Below the pieces are notes generated by a model, which was not told where the DNA came from, did not search any database, and saw only the letters and a list, made by a program, of their open reading frames with translations. A stretch of DNA of 64,000 nt from JAEUIE01 sp046350055 (lineage in GTDB: Bacteria; Planctomycetota; Planctomycetia; Gemmatales; HRBIN36): positions 1,054,001-1,118,000 of the forward strand of contig JAXMBC010000001.1 of the NCBI GenBank assembly GCA_046350055.1, in the 5' to 3' direction. The position numbers were made by a program, and so were the translations under genes. Within the stretch, counting starts at the first letter, position 1, and each line of letters begins with the position of its first letter. Below, piece by piece: positions 40,588 through 48,065 of the stretch.

Positions 40588-42432
40588 CTAGACCAAACCC
40601 TTCACTGCCTTCACGATGGCGCTGGCGTTGATGCCGGCGGCGTCGAGCATTTCAGCGGGCGAGGCGGAGCCGGGCATGCTCTTCGGGGCCATCTTCAGCA
40701 GCGTCACGCTGATGGCATTCTTGCCCGAGAGCGCTTCGAGAACCGCATCCCCCAGGCCCCCCTGTGGCCAGTGGTCTTCCACCGTGATGATCTTGCCACA
40801 GTCTTTGGCTGCCTGGCGCATCGTCATCTTGTCGATGGGCTTGATGGAGTACGCATCGATGACTCGTACCGCAATGCCTTCTTTCGCCAGCAACTCCGCC
40901 GCAGCAAGGGCCTCGTGCACCGTGATGCCCGCAGCGACAATCGCCAGCTTGTCAGCTGCGCTGCTCTTGAGCGTCTTGCTCCCGCCGACGGTAAACGTCT
41001 CGGTCGGCTGATAAATCACCGGCAGCTTTTCGCGCGTGGTGCGGATGTAGCTGATACCTTCCAGGTCGCACATCTGCTGGATGAGTTGGGCGGCCTGGTT
41101 CGGGTCGCTGGGGTAGAGCACCGTCGAGCCGAAGATGGCCCGCATCATGGCCAGGTCTTCCAGGGCCATCTGCGAAGGGCCATCTTCACCAATGCTCACG
41201 CCAGCATGCGAACCACTCAGGCTGAGGTTGGCCCCGGCAATGGCAGCCATGCGGATCTGATCGTAAGCCCGGGTGAGGAACGCCGCAAACGACGAAGCGA
41301 AGACTCGCTTGTCGAGCACAGCCAGGCCGTTCGCCACGCTCACCATGCACTGCTCGGCAATGAACATCTCGAAGAAGCGTTCGGGATGAGCCTTGGCGAA
41401 TATGTCGGCATAGGTGCTGTTGCTCACTTCGCCATCCACCGCCACCAGGTTGTAGTGGCTGGTGCCCAGGGCAGCGAGAGCATCGCCATACGCCTTGCGG
41501 GTCGCTTCCTTGGTACCCACAGCATACGTCGGCAGCTTGGGAGGCGAGAGGGGCATGGTCTTGGGAGGCAGCACCGCAGTCGGCGAAGCCGTGGGGAAGA
41601 TGCGGTTCTTCACACCGCCCAGTGCCGCGATAGCCCGCTCCGCCATCTCGGGAGGAAGTGCTTTGCCATGCCAGTTGTCCTTGTCCGCCACCTCGTCAAC
41701 GCCTGCACCCTTCTTGGTCTTGGCGATGATGCACGTCGGTCGGTCAGTCTGCTTGCAGGCATACTCGTAGGCACGGTCGATCGCGCCCAGATCGTGGCCG
41801 TCGATTTCCAGGGCATGCCAGCCGAAGGCCCGGGCCCGGTTGGCGTAGGTAGCACTGTCCCACTGCAGGTTGGTCGGCCCACGCTGACCGAGCCGGTTCA
41901 TATCGATGATGGCAATCAGGTTATTGAGCTTGTAGGTCCAGCCTTTGTCGAAGGCTTCCCAGACGGAACCTTCAGCCATTTCGCTATCGCCCAGGAGCAC
42001 CCAGACACGGTTATCGACTCGGTCGAGATACTTGCCGGAGAGAGCCATCCCGACACCAATGGCCAGGCCCATGCCCAGCGAACCGGTGGCGACATCGACC
42101 AGGGGCAGCACGCGGGGATTCGGGTGCCCCTGCATGCGGCTGCGGTTCTTGCGAAGCAGCAGCAGTTCATGCTCATCAATCGCCCCAGCTGCCTTAAACA
42201 TGCTGTAAAGCAGCGGGCAGGCGTGGCCTTTGCTGAAGATCAGCCGATCGTTATTGAGCCGCTTGGGATTGTTCCAGTCGAAGCGGAGGTACTTGGCATG
42301 CAGCACAGCCATCAGGTCAGCAGCCGAGATGGACGACGTCGGATGCCCGGAGCCAGCAGTGGTGGTGCTGCGTATGGAATCGACCCGCAACTGGGCCGCC
42401 AGTGCTTTCAAATCATCAAAGGTGGGTTGCAT
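40588..42432 (-). CDS. tkt: Transketolase
   Basis: 614 aa ThDP enzyme transferring C2 ketol units in the pentose-phosphate and Calvin-type pathways. Single polypeptide with both halves: N-terminal SIRSTTTAGSGHPTSSISAA and GSLGMGLAIGVGMALSGKYL, then LLGDSEMAEGSVWEAFDKG (ThDP-magnesium motif GDxE...), and the pyrimidine domain with MFIAEQCMVSVANGLAVLD, GSHAGVSIGEDGPSQMALED and the C-terminal DHWPQGGLGDAV. Slightly shorter than E. coli TktA (663 aa) and closer to the mammalian-type length. No pathway genes adjacent. Confidence 0.94.
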   Translation of the reverse strand: MQPTFDDLKALAAQLRVDSIRSTTTAGSGHPTSSISAADLMAVLHAKYLRFDWNNPKRLNNDRLIFSKGHACPLLYSMFKAAGAIDEHELLLLRKNRSRMQGHPNPRVLPLVDVATGSLGMGLAIGVGMALSGKYLDRVDNRVWVLLGDSEMAEGSVWEAFDKGWTYKLNNLIAIIDMNRLGQRGPTNLQWDSATYANRARAFGWHALEIDGHDLGAIDRAYEYACKQTDRPTCIIAKTKKGAGVDEVADKDNWHGKALPPEMAERAIAALGGVKNRIFPTASPTAVLPPKTMPLSPPKLPTYAVGTKEATRKAYGDALAALGTSHYNLVAVDGEVSNSTYADIFAKAHPERFFEMFIAEQCMVSVANGLAVLDKRVFASSFAAFLTRAYDQIRMAAIAGANLSLSGSHAGVSIGEDGPSQMALEDLAMMRAIFGSTVLYPSDPNQAAQLIQQMCDLEGISYIRTTREKLPVIYQPTETFTVGGSKTLKSSAADKLAIVAAGITVHEALAAAELLAKEGIAVRVIDAYSIKPIDKMTMRQAAKDCGKIITVEDHWPQGGLGDAVLEALSGKNAISVTLLKMAPKSMPGSASPAEMLDAAGINASAIVKAVKGLV

Positions 42433-42936
42433 GATGTCGTCTCAAGAAATGAACAGAAAGGATGGAGTGATCTTGTGTGGAAACAGGGGCGAAGGCAAGG
42501 GGATTCTTTTCTTCTCGACTCCCCTGTGAATGTAATGAGGGGGGTTGCAGTGGAATGGAGAATGAAGAATGGAGAATTGAGAATGAACGAGGTCGATGAG
42601 GATAGTGGAGTGACAGGGCGGTGTCCCGCGTAGGGCACGCTGGGCGTGCCTCCCCGAGGCATGTAATGGTGCAACCGGAATCGTCCTTGTTAAAACCCTC
42701 CATCGCGACATGACGTTACTCCCCTCTCCCCACCGGGGAGAGGGGCCGGGGGTGAGGGGGCTACGCCCGCGGCGCAGCCCTTCGTTGCGAACGTCGCAAA
42801 CGCCTCACAGCCCACCACATACAGGTCCCACGTAGGGCACGCTGGGCGTGCCTCCCCGAGGCATGTAGTGGTGCAACCTATCTCACAGCTACTATTGCAT
42901 TGGAATCTCACCCCGGGTAGGCACGCACAGCGTGCC
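42433..42936. other. Repeat-rich region between transketolase and hydrolase genes
   Basis: 504 bp without a gene: a GAATGGAGAATTGAGAATG-type heptamer tract (42544-42600), a partial family B element (42630-42675), a family A palindrome (42721-42760) and a full family B element (42832-42940). Confidence 0.6.
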
Positions 42937-42940
42937 CTAC
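42832..42940. repeat. MITE-like element, family B copy 2
   Basis: 109 bp with GTAGGGCACGCTGGGCGTGC at the left and GGCACGCACAGCGTGCCCTA then C at the right. The right-end TAG is the stop codon of the hydrolase gene 42937-44547. Confidence 0.8.
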
Positions 42941-44547
42941 TTCTTCTCCAACTCCCTCAGCTTGGCCAGTGCCTCCGCGTGGTCAGGTTGCAGTTGCAGG
43001 GCTTTGCGCAGGTTGATCAGGGCATCATCCCGGCGGCCCCTCTCGGCAAAGAACTTGGCCATGCTGTAGAAGTAGTCCTTGTACTCGGGGACGTGCTGCC
43101 TGTAAAAGGTGTGGATCGCCCGGGCTTCCCCCAACTGGTTCCGATCCTCCAGCAGCTCAAACACCAGGGCATAGGCAAAGGAGTGCTGGAAGCAGGGGCT
43201 CTCCGGGTTCTTCTGATGCAGTGCTGTCAGCAGACTGAGCGTCTTCTCGATCTCGTACTTCTTCAGGCACGGGCGAACCAGACGCGGGGTAAGCAAGACC
43301 TGTGCTTCCAGCTGCTCCAGTGGCGGCAGGCTCGCAGCCCCGGTGCCCACCTTCGCCATATCCAAGTGCGGTGCAGCAGTTCCCAGGGGCGTCGCGCCAT
43401 ACTCTGCCTGCAGCTTCTCCCAGCTGCCTCGGTCGCCACGCAGTTCCGCCTGCAGGAAGCTGCGGATGCTGACGCAAAGCTGGTCGTAGCTGTGCCGCAC
43501 CGCGTCGTACTTCTTCTGGCTCTCCGGGCCCGGCTTGTGCCTGCTCTGGACCAGGTGCTCCATCACTCCCTGCGAGATGAAGTCGTTGTGACCCAGGTCG
43601 CGCAGGGTGAGGTAGTAGCGGTCGCTGCGCGTGAGGGCATCGAACAGGGGAAAGTGGGCATGCGGGTTGGCCGCGACGAGCACCGGGCCGGAGAAGTGCT
43701 CGCGGTGGGCCAGCACCGGCCTGGTCATGAGGTCCCAGCGCGTGTCGGCCAGGCTGTAGTAATCCTGCGTGGTATCGAGGCTGACCACCGCATCGACGGG
43801 CGAGTTGATTCGGGCCCGGTACACGAGCGACGCATGAGCCCCGCCACTGTGGCCGATGATGCCGACGTGTTTCCAGTCGACGAAGGGGAGTTGACGGGCG
43901 GTGTGAATCAGAAACGCCATGTCGATGCCGGAAGTGTCTTTGCCATCGATGTTGAAGGTCTTGCCCGAGGGTTCCTGAAAGGCGCTGCCGACAACGACGA
44001 AGCCATGGCTGGCGAGATATTCACACAGCACCGCATTATCTTCAAACGATGAGCCATAACCACTGTGGTAAAGGACCAGCGGAAACTGCCCTGCAGCCGG
44101 CGGTGCCTCGCGAAGTGATGCAGTGGGAGAGTTCATCACCTCATCGAACAGCTTCAGCTCAGCAGGGGTGATCTTCTCCTCCGCCTGGCCCAGCATCTCC
44201 TTGATGAGCACCTGGCGGTTGTACTTCACCAGTTCCGTTGCCAGCGTCTTGAGCCGCGGATCGTCGGTGGTGATGTCGAGATACTGCCGGTGCTTCATCG
44301 GCTGCATCTCCTCCACCGGCTCCGCCGGGTACCAGATGTTGAACAGGATAGGCCGCGGCGCCTTGCCAGCGGCATAGGTGGTCTTGTCTGCAAAAGTCAT
44401 CTGGTAGGTGCGAGCGTAATCGAACTCCCAGTGCGACTGAAAGCCCACGCGGTACTTCCCCGGCTGGAGCGACCCCCACAGCGGCGGACTCTCGGCCGAC
44501 GCGGCGGTTGGGAGGCAGCAAAGGAGGAGAGTGAGGATGCGGGACAT
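42937..44547 (-). CDS. Exported alpha/beta hydrolase (acetylhydrolase-like) with TPR tail
   Basis: 536 aa from ATG 44547 (signal peptide MSRILTLLLCCLPTAASAES); the 33-codon extension to 44646 comes from heptamer repeats. The hydrolase domain contains PLVLYHSGYGSSFEDNAVLC (oxyanion strand), the nucleophile elbow GIIGHSGGAHASL and DLGHNDF near the catalytic His. The fold and size resemble platelet-activating-factor acetylhydrolase/dienelactone hydrolases. From about residue 430 helical repeats appear (LLTALHQKNPESPCFQHSFA, ALQLQPDHAEALAKLRELEK). Substrate unknown. Confidence 0.82.
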   Translation of the reverse strand: MSRILTLLLCCLPTAASAESPPLWGSLQPGKYRVGFQSHWEFDYARTYQMTFADKTTYAAGKAPRPILFNIWYPAEPVEEMQPMKHRQYLDITTDDPRLKTLATELVKYNRQVLIKEMLGQAEEKITPAELKLFDEVMNSPTASLREAPPAAGQFPLVLYHSGYGSSFEDNAVLCEYLASHGFVVVGSAFQEPSGKTFNIDGKDTSGIDMAFLIHTARQLPFVDWKHVGIIGHSGGAHASLVYRARINSPVDAVVSLDTTQDYYSLADTRWDLMTRPVLAHREHFSGPVLVAANPHAHFPLFDALTRSDRYYLTLRDLGHNDFISQGVMEHLVQSRHKPGPESQKKYDAVRHSYDQLCVSIRSFLQAELRGDRGSWEKLQAEYGATPLGTAAPHLDMAKVGTGAASLPPLEQLEAQVLLTPRLVRPCLKKYEIEKTLSLLTALHQKNPESPCFQHSFAYALVFELLEDRNQLGEARAIHTFYRQHVPEYKDYFYSMAKFFAERGRRDDALINLRKALQLQPDHAEALAKLRELEKK

Positions 44548-44748
44548 GGTGTTACTACCTCGAAGTTGCGTTATCACTTCGGCAGGGAATTGAGAATGGA
44601 GAATTGAGAATGATCGATGTCGATTCAGGATGGTGGTGGTAACCATTGCAACAGCTTAAGGTGACAGCATAGTGACACTCATCACGCACACTAGCCGAGG
44701 CTACTACCAACATCATTCTCGACATCATTCATTCTCAATTCTGCATTC
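44548..44748. repeat. Tracts of ATTCTCA/TGAGAAT heptamer repeats
   Basis: AATTGAGAATGGAGAATTGA at 44587-44612 and CATTCTCAATTCTGCATTCT to 44763, in opposite orientation, form a possible large hairpin. The end of the following minus gene (SPVGRIEN) is read from the second tract. Confidence 0.6.
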
Positions 44749-46149
44749 TCAATTCTCAATTCTACCAACCGGTGATGAGAGTACTTGTAGAACTACATCG
44801 CGCACGTCGGTCATCGCCAGCCCCTCGGGCGGCGCAGTGCCGTCGCCGATCAGCACCGGGCGGTCTTGCACATCACCGGCCCACAACCCGTGGCTGCCGC
44901 GTACCAGGCTGGCATCCAGCGGGATGACGTCGAACAGCGTGCGGAAGCCCAGCTTCTTCTGAGCCAATCGGCGGATGGCGCGCCCCATCGGCCAGAGCAG
45001 CTTCGGATCGAAGAACAGCTCGCACGGGTCAAACCCCGGCTTGCGGTGGATATCGATGCAGCGGGCATAGTCGGGTGCGAGGCGGTCGTCGAGCCAGAAC
45101 GGGTAGGCAAACCACGCTGTTGGCTCCGCCAGCACGATGATCTCCCCCGACCGGGGATGCACCAGCCCCAGCTCCGCCCGGGCTTCACCACAGTACACAC
45201 CCGCCACACCTGGCACCGCCCGCAGCCGCTCCGCCACCGGCTGCATCAGGTCAGCCCGCTTCACATACACATGGGCCAGTTGATGATCGCACACGGCAAA
45301 CGCCTCACTGGCGAAGGTCTCCAGTTGTTCGCCAAACGGCCCGTGCCTCACTTGCAGCCAGCCCGCCTCCCGCAACACCCGGTTCAGATACACCGGCATC
45401 GTCACATCGCAGTGGCCATACTCGCTGACGACCCAGACCCGGGCCCCTGCCTTTTCCGCGGCATCAAGCAGCGGGGCACAGGCATCGTCGAGTTCTTTGA
45501 CATGTTTGGCCATGTCGCATCCATTCGGCCCGCGCCGCTGCGGTTCGTAATCGAGATGCGGCAGGTAGACCAGCGTCAGCTCCGGCGTCTCCTGCTTCAC
45601 CACCTCCGCCGCACACTGGGCAATCCACGCCGTGCTCTGCAGCCCGGAGTTCGGCCCCCAGAACTGCGGGAAGGGAAACTTGCCGATCCGTTGCTCGATG
45701 GCATCACCCAGCTTCTCCGGCGTGGACGAGATGCCGAAGGCCTTGTTGCCATCAGCACCGTAGTGGGGCTTGGGGGTGATGCTGATATCCACCGCAGCAC
45801 CCTGGTTGAACCACCAGAAGAGCTTGGCACAGCGGAAGCGGCGACCGGCCTGTTCTGCTTCACGCTTCGCTGTCACGTACAGCGGCTCGGCCTGGATCAG
45901 GCTGTTCGACTGCTGCCAGAAACGCACTTCCTGCGTCTCGCGGAAGAGCCAGCCATTGGCCACGATGCCATGCCCGCTCGGCTGCTGCCCGGTAAGCAGC
46001 GTAGCCTGGGCCGTGCAGGTGACGGCAGGCAACACCTCCCGCATCGGTCGCACCCAGCCCCGCTGAGCCAGCGACTGCAACCGCGGCGCATGAGGCAACA
46101 TGCGCGACGTCAGCCCGACAGCGTTGATCAACACAAGTGGTGAAGGCAT
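44749..46149 (-). CDS. Alkaline phosphatase superfamily phosphodiesterase/nucleotide pyrophosphatase
   Basis: 466 aa, no signal peptide. PLVLINAVGLTSRMLPHAP (1-22) starts the fold; VTCTAQATLLTGQQPSGHGI (about 44-63) contains the nucleophilic Thr and the metal site typical of type I phosphodiesterases. LTLVYLPHLDYEPQRRGP (about 193-210) carries the Asp and HxxxE-like metal ligands, and WVVSEYGHCDVTMPVYLNRV the Glu-His pair. The C-terminal half (GEIIVLAEPTAWFAYPFWLD) matches the family used in several prenyl- or nucleotide-linked pathways. Substrate unknown. Confidence 0.82.
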   Translation of the reverse strand: MPSPLVLINAVGLTSRMLPHAPRLQSLAQRGWVRPMREVLPAVTCTAQATLLTGQQPSGHGIVANGWLFRETQEVRFWQQSNSLIQAEPLYVTAKREAEQAGRRFRCAKLFWWFNQGAAVDISITPKPHYGADGNKAFGISSTPEKLGDAIEQRIGKFPFPQFWGPNSGLQSTAWIAQCAAEVVKQETPELTLVYLPHLDYEPQRRGPNGCDMAKHVKELDDACAPLLDAAEKAGARVWVVSEYGHCDVTMPVYLNRVLREAGWLQVRHGPFGEQLETFASEAFAVCDHQLAHVYVKRADLMQPVAERLRAVPGVAGVYCGEARAELGLVHPRSGEIIVLAEPTAWFAYPFWLDDRLAPDYARCIDIHRKPGFDPCELFFDPKLLWPMGRAIRRLAQKKLGFRTLFDVIPLDASLVRGSHGLWAGDVQDRPVLIGDGTAPPEGLAMTDVRDVVLQVLSSPVGRIEN

Positions 46150-46422
46150 CCATGCATTGTAGTTGGCCAGAGGACATTTAGCCCCCGGCTCTTCAAGCCG
46201 GGGGCGGGCTCGCGCGCCTGCACGACGTCATCCACCCAGTGCGACAGCCTGTCTCACAGCGTCTCACGCAAGTGATGGCACGTGCGTTCGTTGCGTCGAA
46301 TGGTGGCTTTCTCGGTAACAGGGCGTTGCGACAGTGGCCCGGGGGTAACAGCCGAGAGGCGCTGGAAGTCATCACACAGGCCCGCCGCCGGCTGGAAGAG
46401 CCGGGGGCTCATTGGAGTTTCT
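46150..46422. other. Region upstream of the ParB-type phage genes
   Basis: 273 bp between the phosphodiesterase start and the zinc-ribbon gene, framed by inverted family P hairpins. Two GTCTCAC hexamers (46251-46268) resemble the cluster upstream of the portal gene. Apparent ORFs have no support. Confidence 0.4.
46180..46212. repeat. Hairpin repeat, family P (left of pair)
   Basis: TAGCCCCCGGCTCTTCAAGC followed by CGGGGGC, inverted with respect to 46387-46417. The two frame a 175-bp segment upstream of the zinc-ribbon gene. Confidence 0.7.
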
Positions 46423-46689
46423 ATGTCACCCCTGTGTCAACATTGTCATCACCGGCGGATCACGCGGCCGAGGCAGCTGTGTCTGGGTTGTTTCCGGTGT
46501 CGGACGATCCGTCAGCTGTACGCACCGAAGACAACCAACAAGCCGAAGACGAGTCGGCGGGATCGCCGGCTGGCACCGTGGGCCACCAGCGCCCCGCCGG
46601 GGAGTGAAGCCAAGGTGCGCGAAATGGCCTATCGCCACGCCCGAGGCTGGGCACTCTTCCATCCCCATGACTGGAGTGATGAGGACTAG
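46423..46689 (+). CDS. Small zinc-ribbon protein, phage-module associated
   Basis: 88 aa from ATG 46423 (MSPLCQHCHHRRITRPRQLC). Four cysteines as C-x2-C-x11-C-x2-C (CQHC...CLGC) at the N-terminus form a likely zinc ribbon. A basic, proline-rich linker follows, and EAKVREMAYRHARGWALFHP closes the protein. I have seen similar small proteins next to ParB-like and terminase genes in planctomycete genomes; role unknown, perhaps DNA binding. The ParB-like gene begins 185 bp downstream. Confidence 0.65.
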   Translation: MSPLCQHCHHRRITRPRQLCLGCFRCRTIRQLYAPKTTNKPKTSRRDRRLAPWATSAPPGSEAKVREMAYRHARGWALFHPHDWSDED

Positions 46690-46699
46690 GGCAGTGCCT

Positions 46700-46855
46700 G
46701 GTTCTCCCCCCGTACTGTTCTCCCTCTTACCAAGGGGGAGCTAGAGGGGGTTGCATCTTGCAACGCCAGTACGTCTTGCGAATACCAAGCTCGCAAGAGC
46801 GCGTGCCTTTGCATGCTGCTACCCCACCCAACCTCCCCTTGGAAAGGGGAGGAGC
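46700..46855. repeat. Family C repeat element, copy 2 (inverted)
   Basis: Starts GGTTCTCCCCCCGTACTG, ends ACCTCCCCTTGGAAAGGGGA. Inverted relative to 926-1074 and 53116-53263. Sits between the zinc-ribbon and ParB-like genes and contains a partial duplication at its left end. Confidence 0.7.
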
Positions 46856-46874
46856 AATATCTCGGAGCCATCGC

Positions 46875-47438
46875 ATGCAACTCATCGTCAAGCCGCTCAG
46901 CGAACTCACCCCGGCACCCTACAACCCGCGGGTGGACCTGGAGCCGGGCGACCGGCGCTATCGCAAGCTGAAACGCAGCCTGGAGCAGTTCGGGCTGGTG
47001 GAACCACTGGTGTGGAACCAGACCACAGGGCACCTGGTCGGCGGGCATCAGCGGGTGCGCATCCTCCGCGAGCTAGGCTACGAAGCTGTCGAGGTCTCGG
47101 TGGTGGAGTTGCCTGTGCCCCAGGAGAAGGCACTCAACATCCTGCTCAATAACAGGGAAGCCCAGGGCGACTGGAATCTGGAACGCCTGACGATGGCCCT
47201 GGAGGAATTAGCCAGCGTAGGGACAGCGGAGTATGCCGCGACAGGCTTCGATGCACATCATCTCCAGACACTGCAGGCACAACTGACCCCCGACCCCGAC
47301 GCAGAGACCGAACCAGCCAGCGAGGAGGTCTGCGAGATCACCCTGCGCATCCCGCTCGCTCAACTGCAAGCAGTGCGGCCAGAACTGGATGACCTGCTGG
47401 AGAAATACCAGCTGACGGCACATGTCAGGCAGCGGTGA
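46875..47438 (+). CDS. ParB-like nuclease-domain protein, phage-module associated
   Basis: 187 aa from ATG 46875 (MQLIVKPLSELTPAPYNPRV); the ORF extension upstream is the repeat. The ParB/sulfiredoxin fold is clear: LTPAPYNPR (Arg-containing strand), LEQFGLVEPLVWNQTTGHLV, GGHQRVRILRELGYEAVEVS (the GGHRRxxA-type box) and VVELPVPQEKALNILLNN. The KorB/ParB centromere-binding helix-turn-helix is missing. Family knowledge: such short ParB-like proteins accompany phage or mobile DNA-modification genes. Probably belongs with the portal/terminase module 35 kb away. Confidence 0.8.
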   Translation: MQLIVKPLSELTPAPYNPRVDLEPGDRRYRKLKRSLEQFGLVEPLVWNQTTGHLVGGHQRVRILRELGYEAVEVSVVELPVPQEKALNILLNNREAQGDWNLERLTMALEELASVGTAEYAATGFDAHHLQTLQAQLTPDPDAETEPASEEVCEITLRIPLAQLQAVRPELDDLLEKYQLTAHVRQR

Positions 47439-47574
47439 GTCTTGTTGCAGAAACGCAGCCCCTTGGGGGGCTACAGCGCATCTCCCTCTCTTTCGCCAAT
47501 CGAATTGCTGCCGACGGCTCTTGACGTCCCCACTCCCGGCGCTCACACTACACCCCAACCCAAGGAACCTGTCC

Positions 47575-47943
47575 ATGAGTGCCCCTGCCCCGCAGCCTTA
47601 CAATCGTCCGCTGGTGCTGGCGATCCTCATCATCACCGTCGGCGTCGGCTGGCTGCTCACCGCCCAGGGGCTGGGCAACGGCATCAATTGGATCTGGACC
47701 CTCACCCTCGGCGTCGCGGGCATCCTCACCTTCGTCGTCAGTGGCGGCGTCGATAAACTCAGCGTCGTCATCGGCCCCTGCTTCCTCGCCAGCAGCATCA
47801 TGTCCATCTTTCGACAGACAGGCCACTTGAGTACCGACGTGGAGATTCCCCTCTTCGTCATCCTCATCGGCGTGCTGATTCTCATCGCCCAGATGAAGAC
47901 GATCCCGCTGCCGAAGTGGTACGAACCCCCGGCACGGGGATAG
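47575..47943 (+). CDS. Four-helix membrane protein, uncharacterised
   Basis: 122 aa from ATG 47575 (MSAPAPQPYNRPLVLAILII), preceded by AAGGAAC. Four hydrophobic helices (about 12-28, 37-55, 60-78 and 91-108) with short connections, ending LPKWYEPPARG. No conserved motif. It may be a small inner-membrane protein of unknown role, separated by 120 bp from the DUF3179 gene that follows. Confidence 0.55.
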   Translation: MSAPAPQPYNRPLVLAILIITVGVGWLLTAQGLGNGINWIWTLTLGVAGILTFVVSGGVDKLSVVIGPCFLASSIMSIFRQTGHLSTDVEIPLFVILIGVLILIAQMKTIPLPKWYEPPARG

Positions 47944-48065
47944 GGGCACTGGCGGGTGAGATGATGCCACAGGCTGGTGAACCGAGTCGAATGCAGCATC
48001 CCGTCATTCTATCGTAATCGCTCTGATCCACAGCTATACTGAGGGCATCCCTTCGAGTGCATCCC

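Noticed and set aside
40522..42633. 703-codon plus-strand ORF opposite transketolase
   Set aside because: Antisense shadow; transketolase is complete and clearly coding on the minus strand.
42868..46143. Long plus-strand ORFs opposite the hydrolase and phosphodiesterase genes
   Set aside because: Antisense readings without domain features; sense genes carry signal peptide and catalytic motifs.
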